From NCBI RefSeq assembly GCF_002149015.1, contig NZ_NGFO01000016.1, positions 62,001 to 126,000 on the forward strand: a stretch of DNA of 64,000 bases, written 5' to 3'. The first letter of the stretch is position 1; each line of letters opens with the position of its first letter. A program made the translations under genes and the position numbers. The notes under the pieces were generated by a model. That model had not been told where the DNA came from, ran no database searches, and worked only from the letters and a program-made list of their open reading frames with translations. Below, one piece after another: positions 15,689 to 23,277 of this stretch. Source of the DNA: Gordonia lacunae. GTDB taxonomy: Bacteria > Actinomycetota > Actinomycetes > Mycobacteriales > Mycobacteriaceae.

Positions 15689-16335
15689 CGGGCGAGCTCC
15701 CCGTCGAACCCGGTGGCAGCGAGCGCGTCTCGGCCGGAGTCGAACGGAACGCCACGCAGATGCGCGGTGTCGTTGACGGAATCGACGACGAGGACCCCGG
15801 AGTCGAGCCGGCGCACCCGCGCGACGCTGGTGTAGGCGGGGTTGTGCCAGAACGTCTTCGGCATCTCCAGCACATCCGCCAGGGCGGCGTTGATGATCCC
15901 GCCGTGCGCAACGGCAACTATCCGGCCGCTGTCCCGGAGAGCGAGTATCTCCTCGAGTGCCGAACGCGCGCGTCGCCGGAAGGCTGGCAGATCGAGAGAC
16001 GGCACGTACTCCTCGTACCGCCCGGAACTGACGGCGAGGAGCCTCGGGTCGTCGGCAGCCATGTCCTCGACGGCGGTGTAGTCCTCCGGCGAGATGTCGT
16101 CGTCCCACTCGCGGAGGTCCTCGAGCACCCGGTCCACGTCGCGGGAGAGTTCCGCGGCGATCACCCGGGCGGTCTGCAGCGCCCGGGAGTACGGGCTCGC
16201 GACGATCAGGTCGATCTCGTCGTGCCGCAGCCAGGTCGCCAGGCGCCGGGCATCGTCGATCCCCGCGGGTGCCAGTTCGGGATTGCGGATTCCGGAGACC
16301 GGCTGGCCGTGCCGGACGAACAGGATCTCGATCAT
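15685..16335 (-). CDS. Histidine phosphatase (phosphoglycerate mutase-like)
   Basis: A 216-residue histidine phosphatase with catalytic EILFVRHGQP at the N-terminus, LAPAGIDDARRLATWL, SPYSRALQTARVIA, an acidic EWDDDISPEDY region and the second histidine in IVAVAHGGIINAALADVL. ATG 16335 has a GAGAGG ribosome-binding site. It lies 18 bases after the acyl-CoA synthetase gene and is coupled to the next phosphatase by ATGA. Substrate specificity cannot be inferred; candidates are phosphate esters made by the two phosphohistidine transferases of the island. Confidence 0.87.
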   Translation of the reverse strand: MIEILFVRHGQPVSGIRNPELAPAGIDDARRLATWLRHDEIDLIVASPYSRALQTARVIAAELSRDVDRVLEDLREWDDDISPEDYTAVEDMAADDPRLLAVSSGRYEEYVPSLDLPAFRRRARSALEEILALRDSGRIVAVAHGGIINAALADVLEMPKTFWHNPAYTSVARVRRLDSGVLVVDSVNDTAHLRGVPFDSGRDALAATGFDGELAR

Positions 16336-16353
16336 GTGTGCCTCTCGGTGTGC

Positions 16354-17913
16354 TCAGCCGGTGATGGTCCGGTCGGAGTCCCAGTACGGACGCCGTAGCG
16401 CCTTCTTGTCGAGCTTGCCCATCGCGTTGCGCGCCAGATCGTGAACGACGACATAGTGTTTGGGGCATTTGTACGAGGCCATCGACTCCCTGGCGAAGGT
16501 GCGGATCGCCTCGACATCGGGTTCGGTGCCCGCGGTCGGGACGACGAGTGCGAGCAGCGCCTCGCCCAGGTCGGCGTCGGGTACCCCGATCACCGCGACC
16601 TCGGTGACGTCCGGGTGCCCGCGCAGCACCTGTTCGCTCTCCGCCGGGTACAGATTCACGCCGCCGGAGACCACCATGTCGGCCACGCGGTCGGTGATGT
16701 AGACGAAGCCGTCCTCGTCGACATGCCCGACGTCGCCGAGCGTCGCCACGCCGGGGAGAATGTAGGCCCTGGCGGTCTTCTCCGGGTCTCCGTGATAGGT
16801 GATCTCGCGACCCGCCGGCGTGCGGAAACCGAGGACGCCGGTCTCACCCGGTCCCAGGACCTCCCCGTCCGAGCCGACGACCACGACCTCGAACGGGTCG
16901 ATTACGCGACCGACCGAACTCGGGTGGGCGAGCCATTCGTGAGAGTCGATCTTGCAGACGGTGCCGATCTCGCTGCCGCCGTACGACTCGATCAGAACCG
17001 GTCCGAACCAGTCGATCATCGCGCGTTTCACCTCGGCGGGGCACGCCGAACCGGTGTGCGCCACATAGCGGAGGGACCCCACGTCATACGACGACCGGGT
17101 CTCCGACGGCAGGGCGAGCAGGCGCTGGAAGTGTGTCGGGACCATCAGCGTCGACGCGACGCGGTGGGTGCCGATGAGGTCCAGGATCCTCTCGGCGTCG
17201 AAGCGGCCGAGGATGACGACCGGCTCACCCGACAACAGATGCCGGATGGAGGTGAGCGGGCCGTTGTGCTGGAGCGGGCCGACGACCAGATGCGGACCGG
17301 CGGGGTAGCCGGACCGTGCCGCCACCGCGGTCTGGAATGCGGCCGCGTCCGGCGCGGGACCGGGCAGCCAGCGGACCTCGGTGCCGCGCGCCCGGCCGGT
17401 CGTCCCGGAGGTGTACACCAGCGGCGGCCGTGCCGGACGTTCGGAAAGGTCGGTCGGCGGGTCCACCGGCGTCGCGACCAGGTTCTGCCACTCCAGGTGG
17501 GCAACCGCGGCCGGGAGCCGGACCGGATCGTCGATGCTGTGGGTGATCACTGTGGTCAGGCTCCCGGTGGCGGCGGCGCCGGCCGCCGCTTCGAACCCGG
17601 CCGGCCCGGTGATCACGGCGGCGCAACCGGCATCGGCGAACTGATCGGCCATCTCGCGCGCCGTGAGCTGGCGGGACACCGCGACGGCTCCGATGCCCGC
17701 GCCGATGGCGGCGACATGGGCGAGCAGGGTCTCCACCCGGTTCTCGCCGACGATGGCGATCCGATCGTCGGGGGAGGGGGCCACCGCGCGCAGCGCGCCG
17801 GTCAGACGTTCGAGAGATGTGGCGACGGTCTGCCAGGTCAGGGCAGCGGAGTCGTCGGACAGTGCGAGGGCATCGGGGTCGGCCGATGCCCGATCACGGA
17901 TCCGGTCGAGCAT
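16354..17913 (-). CDS. Acyl-CoA synthetase (AMP-forming)
   Basis: A 519-residue adenylate-forming CoA ligase. The phosphate loop is VYTSGTTGRARG at about residue 167, then YGGSEIGTV, the GDVGHVDEDGFVYITDR hinge region with its conserved Asp/Arg, and the C-terminal catalytic lysine in NAMGKLDKKALR. It activates a carboxylic acid with ATP to the CoA thioester, which beta-oxidation-type enzymes encoded nearby could then process. Chain length or ring specificity cannot be told from the sequence. It heads an operon with two histidine phosphatases. ATG 17913 follows AGGAGTGGTGAGACG. Confidence 0.92.
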   Translation of the reverse strand: MLDRIRDRASADPDALALSDDSAALTWQTVATSLERLTGALRAVAPSPDDRIAIVGENRVETLLAHVAAIGAGIGAVAVSRQLTAREMADQFADAGCAAVITGPAGFEAAAGAAATGSLTTVITHSIDDPVRLPAAVAHLEWQNLVATPVDPPTDLSERPARPPLVYTSGTTGRARGTEVRWLPGPAPDAAAFQTAVAARSGYPAGPHLVVGPLQHNGPLTSIRHLLSGEPVVILGRFDAERILDLIGTHRVASTLMVPTHFQRLLALPSETRSSYDVGSLRYVAHTGSACPAEVKRAMIDWFGPVLIESYGGSEIGTVCKIDSHEWLAHPSSVGRVIDPFEVVVVGSDGEVLGPGETGVLGFRTPAGREITYHGDPEKTARAYILPGVATLGDVGHVDEDGFVYITDRVADMVVSGGVNLYPAESEQVLRGHPDVTEVAVIGVPDADLGEALLALVVPTAGTEPDVEAIRTFARESMASYKCPKHYVVVHDLARNAMGKLDKKALRRPYWDSDRTITG

Positions 17914-17997
17914 CGTCTCACCACTCCTTCTGGGTGGCCGGCTCGTTGCGCTCCCGGTGCCGGCCTGAACGGGTTGTCGTGCGCACTCATCGTGGGG

Positions 17998-18022
17998 TTA
18001 ACTGGACACCAAGTCAAGTAAC
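17998..18022. promoter_or_regulatory. Island operator candidate (acyl-CoA synthetase side)
   Basis: TTAAC and GTAAC half-sites with a 15-base spacer. The right arm read on the minus strand is GTTACTTGACTTGG. It lies 84 bases upstream of the acyl-CoA synthetase start. Confidence 0.55.
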
Positions 18023-18048
18023 GGTCCACCTAAGCCGAATCGGATCGA

Positions 18049-18073
18049 CTAACTTGATAGTGATTCTACTAAC
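18049..18073. promoter_or_regulatory. Island operator candidate (dehydrogenase-complex side)
   Basis: CTAAC and CTAAC separated by 15 bases, 105 bases upstream of the E1 alpha ATG. With the copy at 17998 it gives one site for each divergent operon. Confidence 0.55.
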
Positions 18074-18178
18074 AATCGTCTACAGTGGTGACACATACTG
18101 CAGGCGAGATCAACTAAGTCCGCGGTCGCGCGGCAACCATCAGCCGCCCCACCTGCACAGTCAGCACAGAGAGGTGTC

Positions 18179-19210
18179 ATGGTGACCACCACCGAGACCA
18201 GCGTCGCAGCCGCGACCGACCGGCCGACCCGGCCTCCGGAGCCGATGCCCGGCCGGGACGTCGTCCTCGACCTGCACCGCCGCATGGTGCGCATCCGGCA
18301 GTTCGAGACCGAGGCCGGAAAGCTGATGGAGGGCGGCAAGCTCCCCGGCTTCCTGCACCTCTACGTCGGACAGGAAGCCGTCGCGGCCGGTGCGATGAGC
18401 AACCTGCGCGACGACGACCAGATCTCGTCGACCCATCGCGGCCACGGGCATGCCGTCGCCAAGGGCGCACAGTTCCGCCAGATGTTCGCCGAGCTCTTCG
18501 GGCGTGTGGACGGATACTGCAAGGGCCGTGGCGGATCGATGCACATCAACGACCTCTCGATCGGCATGCTCGGCGCCAACGGCATTGTCGGCGGCGGTAT
18601 CCCGATCGCGGTGGGAGCCGCGTTCGCGGCCAAGTACCGCGGTGACGACTCGGTCGCGATCCCGTTCTTCGGCGACGGCGCGAGCAACATCGGCGCCTTC
18701 CACGAGGCCGCCAACCTGGCCGGCATCCTCGAACTGCCGGTCGTGTTCGTCTGCGAGAACAACGGGTACGCCGAGTTCACCGCGCTGAGAAACCACATGA
18801 AGCTCGAGAACGTGGCCGACCGCGCCGCCGCCTACGCGATGCCGAGCGAGATCTGCGATGGCATGGACGCCATCGAGGTGCGCGCGGCAGTCGGGCGGGC
18901 CGTCGAACGTGCCCGCAACGGCGGCGGACCGTCGCTGGTCGAGGCCAAGACCTACCGCTACTACGACCACCAGGGCGTGAAGGGTCTGCGCAAGACCTAC
19001 CGGACCCAGGACGAGGTCGAAGCCTGGAAGGAGCGCGACGCCATCAAGCTGCTCGAAGCGCGCGCCGTCTCCGAAGGCGTGGCGACCGAGGCCGAGTTCG
19101 CCCAGATCTGGGCCGAGGTCGACGCCGACATCGTCGAATCCGTCGCGTTCGCCGAGAACAGTCCGTATCCCGATCCCGCCGACATCGCGCTCAACGTCTA
19201 CAGCGTCTGA
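18179..19210 (+). CDS. 2-oxoacid/acetoin dehydrogenase E1 component, alpha subunit
   Basis: A 343-residue thiamine-diphosphate-binding E1 alpha. The TPP motif runs from GDGASNIGAF (about residue 164) to CENNGYAEF. Other family blocks are GFLHLYVGQEAVAAGA, THRGHGHAVAKG and GGSMHINDLSIGMLGANGIVGGGIPIAVGAA. The last two are typical of acetoin dehydrogenase AcoA and related E1s, but the true substrate (acetoin, a branched 2-oxoacid or a pathway-specific ketone) cannot be settled by reading. It is the first gene of a six-gene plus-strand operon that continues with E1 beta, E2, DUF35, thiolase and acyl-CoA dehydrogenase. Confidence 0.9.
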   Translation: MVTTTETSVAAATDRPTRPPEPMPGRDVVLDLHRRMVRIRQFETEAGKLMEGGKLPGFLHLYVGQEAVAAGAMSNLRDDDQISSTHRGHGHAVAKGAQFRQMFAELFGRVDGYCKGRGGSMHINDLSIGMLGANGIVGGGIPIAVGAAFAAKYRGDDSVAIPFFGDGASNIGAFHEAANLAGILELPVVFVCENNGYAEFTALRNHMKLENVADRAAAYAMPSEICDGMDAIEVRAAVGRAVERARNGGGPSLVEAKTYRYYDHQGVKGLRKTYRTQDEVEAWKERDAIKLLEARAVSEGVATEAEFAQIWAEVDADIVESVAFAENSPYPDPADIALNVYSV

Positions 19211-19228
19211 CCCGGAGAAGCCGAGAAC

Positions 19229-20284
19229 ATGTCCACTGCAACAGAAACCATCGCAACAGAATCCGGCGCAACAGAATCCGGCGCAGACAACGCGGCCCCG
19301 GCAGCGCGGTCCACCACCTACGTCAAAGCCTTCAACGAGGGTGTCGCGCAGGTGATGCGCGAGAACGATGACGTCTTCGTGATCGGTGAGGACGTGGCCG
19401 CCTACGGTGGCGTCTTCCACATGTACGACGGCCTGCTCGCCGAGTTCGGCGAACGTCGCATGGTCGACACCCCGATCGCCGAGATGGGCCTGATCGGCCT
19501 GGGCGTCGGGGCCGCGGCCCGCGGTCTGCGGCCGATCGTCGACATCATGTTCATGGACTTCCTCGCCGTCGCCCTGGACCAGGTCGTGAACCAGGCGGCG
19601 AAGATGAAGTTCATGTACGGCGGCGAGGTCAAGGTGCCCATGGTCATCGCCGTTGCGTACGGCGCGGGCGTGAGCGCCGGCGCGCAGCACTCGCAGAGTC
19701 TGGAGACGTGGCTCGCGCACACTCCGGGGCTCAAGGTCGTCATGCCGTCGAATGCCCGGGATGCCAAGGGATTGCTGGTGTCCGCGGTGCGCGACGACAA
19801 CCCGGTCGTGTTCATGCTCAACAAAGTCCTGCTCGGTTCGCGCGGTGAGGTTCCGGAGGAGATCTACGAGATCCCGATCGGCGAGGCGGCTGTGCCGCGC
19901 ACCGGTGACGACGTCACCATCGTGGCCTTCGGCCGGATGGTGGCCGAGGCGCTGAAAGCCGCGGATACGTTGGCCGAGAACGGAATATCCGCCGAAGTCA
20001 TCGACCCCCGGTCGGTGCAACCCCTCGACACCGCCACGATCGTCGAATCCGCGCGCAAGACCAACCGCATCCTGGTGGTCCACGAGGCGGTGACCTTCGG
20101 CGGGATCGGTGCCGAGGTCGCGGCGCAGATCCAGGAAGAGGCGTTCGACCATCTCGACGCGCCCGTGCTGCGCATCGGCGCGCCGTTCACGCCCGTGCCG
20201 TTCAGCACTCCGCTGGAGAAGTCCTACGTCCCCGACGCGGACCGGATCGTCGCCGGAGCCCGTCGGCTGCTGGAAAGGAACTGA
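19229..20284 (+). CDS. 2-oxoacid/acetoin dehydrogenase E1 component, beta subunit
   Basis: A 351-residue transketolase-like E1 beta. It includes DVFVIGEDVAAYGGVF, MVDTPIAEMGLIGLGVGAAARGLRPIVDIMFMDF, GAGVSAGAQHSQSLETWLAHTPGLKVVMPS and the C-terminal transketolase domain with VIDPRSVQPLDTATI and VVHEAVTFGGIGAEVAAQI. It completes the TPP site with E1 alpha. An extra N-terminal leader of about 27 residues contains a 15-base in-frame duplication (ATESG twice), which looks like slippage. It lies 18 bases after E1 alpha. Confidence 0.92.
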   Translation: MSTATETIATESGATESGADNAAPAARSTTYVKAFNEGVAQVMRENDDVFVIGEDVAAYGGVFHMYDGLLAEFGERRMVDTPIAEMGLIGLGVGAAARGLRPIVDIMFMDFLAVALDQVVNQAAKMKFMYGGEVKVPMVIAVAYGAGVSAGAQHSQSLETWLAHTPGLKVVMPSNARDAKGLLVSAVRDDNPVVFMLNKVLLGSRGEVPEEIYEIPIGEAAVPRTGDDVTIVAFGRMVAEALKAADTLAENGISAEVIDPRSVQPLDTATIVESARKTNRILVVHEAVTFGGIGAEVAAQIQEEAFDHLDAPVLRIGAPFTPVPFSTPLEKSYVPDADRIVAGARRLLERN

Positions 20285-20286
20285 TC

Positions 20287-21723
20287 GTGGCCTTCCAGAT
20301 CGTGCTGCCCAAACTCGGTCTCACCATGCAGGAGGGTGTGATCGGCGGCTGGGTGGCCACCCCGGGTCAGCGGGTCTCGCTGGGCGACACCCTGTTCCGG
20401 GTCGAGACGGACAAGGTCGACGTCGACGTCGAGGCGGAGGGCGAGGGGGTGCTGGCCACCGCGGCGGAGGCGGGTGCCGTGCTGCCTGTCGGTGCCGTCG
20501 TCGGATGGCTGCTCGCCGAGGGGGAGTCCGTGCCCGAGGACGGCGCGTCGCCCGACGGTGATGCGGGACAGGGGGCAGCCGCTTCATCCGCCGCCTCGAC
20601 GCCGACACCGGCCGCCGTGCCGGTGAACGGGGTCGGCACGGCGGGCGGACGGCTCAAGGCCTCGCCGAACGCTCGACGCGTCGCCGCCGAGGCCGGCGTC
20701 GACCTGCAGACACTCACCGGTACCGGCCCCGGTGGCCGTATCGTGTCCGAGGACGTCGAGGACTTCCTCGCCCGACCGCTGCCGGGTGAGGCGCCGGCGG
20801 AGCGACCGTCGGCTGCCGTCGAGCCCGGCGCGACCGCCGGATTCGTCGGTCCGGTGGTGCGCAAGCTCGCCGCCGAACTCGGCGTCGATCTCGCGACCGT
20901 GACCGGTAGCGGAATCGGTGGACGGATCACCCGCTCCGATGTCGAACGCGCCGCGGGCGAAGGCCGTTCCACCGCAGCACGATCGGCCGCACCGTCACGC
21001 GCGGGGCGGACACCGGACGGGCCACGACCCGGCGACGTGATCCCCCTGCGCGGCATGCGAGGCGCGATCGCCCGGAACATGATGGACAGCCTGCACTCGA
21101 TGGCGCAGCTCACCCACGGTTACGAGGTCGACGTCACCGAACTGGTCGCCACGCGCTCGGCACTCAAGGCCGAAGCGGCCGACACCGACCGCGGCGCGCC
21201 GAGTCTCAACGACTTCGTCGTCCGGGCCGCTGCCCTCGCGCTGCGTGACCATCCGTTGCTCAACGCGGGAATCGTCGACGATCAGATCGTCGTGGCCGAT
21301 CGCATCGACGTCGGTCTCGCCGTGGCGGTCGACGGTGGGCTCGTGGTCCCGGTCGTCCGTGGTGCGGACCATCTGTCGGTGATCGCGATCGCCGAGCGGA
21401 CCCGGGAGCTGGCGACCGCGGCGCGTGGTGGCACGCTCGGATTGAACGACCTCGAGGGGGCCACCTTCTCGGTCAGCACGCTCGGGGCCTACGGCGTCGA
21501 CTTCTTCACCCCGGTCATCAACCCGGGCAATGTCGCGATCCTCGGCGTGGGCCGCGTGAAGGACGGATTCCGCTGGGAGGGCGACACTCCGGTGCGGACC
21601 CAGGTGCTCACGCTCAGCCTGACGTTCGATCACCGCGCGGTCGACGGGGCGCCGGCGGCCGAGTACCTGCGCACGGTGGGACAGATCCTGGGGCGACCGC
21701 TCACCCTGCTGTCCGGGAACTGA
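20287..21723 (+). CDS. 2-oxoacid/acetoin dehydrogenase E2, dihydrolipoamide acyltransferase
   Basis: A 478-residue E2 core. A single N-terminal lipoyl domain carries the lipoyl-lysine in ETDKVDVDV (Lys43). Two successive peripheral-subunit-binding domains follow, at about residues 122-158 (ASPNARRVAAEAGVDL) and 188-220 (VVRKLAAELGVDL), instead of the usual one, joined by Ala/Pro-rich linkers. The catalytic domain ends in LTFDHRAVDGAPAAEYL at about residue 445. It transfers the acyl group from lipoate to CoA. GTG 20287 lies two bases after the E1 beta stop. Two binding domains may hold E1 and E3 at once, useful since E3 is made from a different operon. Confidence 0.92.
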   Translation: MAFQIVLPKLGLTMQEGVIGGWVATPGQRVSLGDTLFRVETDKVDVDVEAEGEGVLATAAEAGAVLPVGAVVGWLLAEGESVPEDGASPDGDAGQGAAASSAASTPTPAAVPVNGVGTAGGRLKASPNARRVAAEAGVDLQTLTGTGPGGRIVSEDVEDFLARPLPGEAPAERPSAAVEPGATAGFVGPVVRKLAAELGVDLATVTGSGIGGRITRSDVERAAGEGRSTAARSAAPSRAGRTPDGPRPGDVIPLRGMRGAIARNMMDSLHSMAQLTHGYEVDVTELVATRSALKAEAADTDRGAPSLNDFVVRAAALALRDHPLLNAGIVDDQIVVADRIDVGLAVAVDGGLVVPVVRGADHLSVIAIAERTRELATAARGGTLGLNDLEGATFSVSTLGAYGVDFFTPVINPGNVAILGVGRVKDGFRWEGDTPVRTQVLTLSLTFDHRAVDGAPAAEYLRTVGQILGRPLTLLSGN

Positions 21724-21725
21724 CC

Positions 21726-22118
21726 GTGGGACCCACGACGCCACCCCTCGTCGACGAGTCGCTGTTCGCGCAGCTCGATCCGCCGGTTCTGGCCGGCTCC
21801 GACTGCGCGGACTGCGATGTCGTCGTCTTTCCCGCCGTCACCCGCTGCCCCGGCTGCGCCGGCACCGCGGTGTCACGCGTGGCTCTGCCGCGGCGAGGCA
21901 CCGTGTGGACCTGGACGGAGCAGGCGTTCGCGCCGAAGCCGCCGTTCCGAGTGCCGGATTCGGGCTTCGAGCCATTCGTCGTTGCCTACGTGGACCTGGG
22001 GTCTGTGCTGGTGGAGTCGCGGGTTCTCTCCGAGGTCGCGATCGGAGACGAGGTCGAGCTGCGGCTGTGGGCGCTCGACGACTGCACCACCTTCGCGTTC
22101 GAGAAGGTCGCGGCATGA
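21726..22118 (+). CDS. DUF35 zinc-ribbon/OB-fold protein
   Basis: A 130-residue partner protein. The N-terminal rubredoxin-like zinc ribbon has CADC and CPGC pairs (about residues 27-45), followed by an OB-fold segment GTVWTWTEQAFAP and VVAYVDLGSVLVESRVL. DUF35 proteins pair with SCP-x-type thiolases and, in steroid side-chain degradation (ChsH2 with Ltp2), with aldolases or hydratases. Here it is overlapped by ATGA with a thiolase-like gene, so the two almost certainly form a complex. GTG 21726 lies two bases after the E2 stop. Confidence 0.88.
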   Translation: MGPTTPPLVDESLFAQLDPPVLAGSDCADCDVVVFPAVTRCPGCAGTAVSRVALPRRGTVWTWTEQAFAPKPPFRVPDSGFEPFVVAYVDLGSVLVESRVLSEVAIGDEVELRLWALDDCTTFAFEKVAA

Positions 22119-23266
22119 GTCGCGCAGAGGTCCACATCGTCGGCGCCGGAATGCACGCCTTCGGCCGGCACGGGGACATCAGCGGCATGGACATGGGCGA
22201 ACACGCCCTGCGCGCCGCCCTCGCCGACGCCGGATTGGGCTGGGAGTCCGTCGACGCCGCGGTCGGCGGCAGCAACGTCTCCGGTAAGCCGGATTCACTG
22301 GTCAATCGCCTCGGTCTGACCGGTATCCCATTCGTGACCGTCAAGAACGGTTGTGCCACTGGCGGTGTCGCGCTCGCGACCGCCACCGACATGATTCGTT
22401 CCGGTCGCGCCGAGATCGTTGCGGTCGTGGGCTTCGACAAACACGAACGCGGGGCGTTCGGTTCCGACCCGGCCGCCTATGGGCTGGGGCCGTGGTACGC
22501 CCGTTCCGGAATGATGGTCACCACCCAGTACTTCGCGATGAAGACGCGCCGGTACTTCGCCGAACACGGTCTCGACGAATCCCTGCTGGGCGCCGTCGCC
22601 GAACGGGCCTTCGCCAACGGCGCCGTGCACCCGATGGCGTGGCGTCGAAAGCCGCTGTCCGAGGCCGAGATCCTGTCCGCAGCGCCGGTCAACAGTCCGC
22701 TCACCCAGTACATGTTCTGCTCGCCCGGCGAGGGCGGGGTGGCCCTGATCCTCGCCTCCGGCGAGCGTGCTCACGACCTGTGCGACACGCCCGTCCGGTT
22801 GGCCGCGGCGGAGGTGCGTACCCGACGCTTCGGATCGTTCGAGGTGTTCTCGCCGTGGTTGGCTCCACTGCCGGTGCACAGCCCCAGCATCGACGCGGCG
22901 GCTGCCGCGTTCGCCGTCGCCGGTGTCGGACCCGCCGACGTCGACGTCGCGCAGGTGCAGGACACCGACAGTGGTTCGGAGGTCATTCATCTCGCCGAGA
23001 CCGGACTGTGTGGGCATGGCGAACAGGACGAGCTGATCCGGTCCGGCGGTACCGACGTCGACGGCCGCACGCCCGTGAACACCGACGGCGGTTGCCTCGC
23101 CAACGGCGAGCCGATCGGGGCTTCCGGATTGCGGCAGGTCCACGAGGTCGTCCGCCAGCTGCAGGGGCGTGCCGAGGGGCGACAGGTGCCGGGCAACCCG
23201 GAAGTCGGATTCACACACGTCTATGGCGCGCCGGGGCTTTCGGCGTGCACCGTTCTGACTGTTTGA
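22115..23266 (+). CDS. Thiolase-fold enzyme of the SCP-x/lipid-transfer type
   Basis: A 383-residue thiolase-superfamily protein. The nucleophile-type Cys80 lies in TVKNGCATGGVAL. The region that in true thiolases reads GHPxGASG is ANGEPIGASG, so the catalytic His is Glu332, and the C-terminal Cys378 is in GLSACTVL. Members with this change are common beside DUF35 genes, and their reaction (thiolysis or retro-aldol cleavage of an acyl-CoA) is not settled by sequence. It starts inside the DUF35 stop codon and is followed by an acyl-CoA dehydrogenase. Its likely job is to shorten a CoA-bound intermediate, possibly giving propionyl- or acetyl-CoA. Confidence 0.85.
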   Translation: MSRAEVHIVGAGMHAFGRHGDISGMDMGEHALRAALADAGLGWESVDAAVGGSNVSGKPDSLVNRLGLTGIPFVTVKNGCATGGVALATATDMIRSGRAEIVAVVGFDKHERGAFGSDPAAYGLGPWYARSGMMVTTQYFAMKTRRYFAEHGLDESLLGAVAERAFANGAVHPMAWRRKPLSEAEILSAAPVNSPLTQYMFCSPGEGGVALILASGERAHDLCDTPVRLAAAEVRTRRFGSFEVFSPWLAPLPVHSPSIDAAAAAFAVAGVGPADVDVAQVQDTDSGSEVIHLAETGLCGHGEQDELIRSGGTDVDGRTPVNTDGGCLANGEPIGASGLRQVHEVVRQLQGRAEGRQVPGNPEVGFTHVYGAPGLSACTVLTV

Positions 23267-23277
23267 GGAGGAAGCCG

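Noticed and set aside
15689-16468. Possible fusion of the two tandem histidine phosphatases into one 481-residue frame
   Set aside because: The upstream part of that frame is out of frame with the first phosphatase; the two genes overlap by ATGA in different frames.
18161-20152. 663-codon open frame on the minus strand opposite the E1 genes
   Set aside because: It is antisense to two well-supported E1 genes, its translation is rich in His/Asp/Val/Arg without any motif, and high GC commonly leaves such frames open.
22351-23277. Upstream extension of the acyl-CoA dehydrogenase frame through the thiolase gene, suggesting a fusion
   Set aside because: The extension has no homology-like pattern, overlaps the thiolase in another frame, and ATG 23278 has a strong GAGGAGGAAG site.
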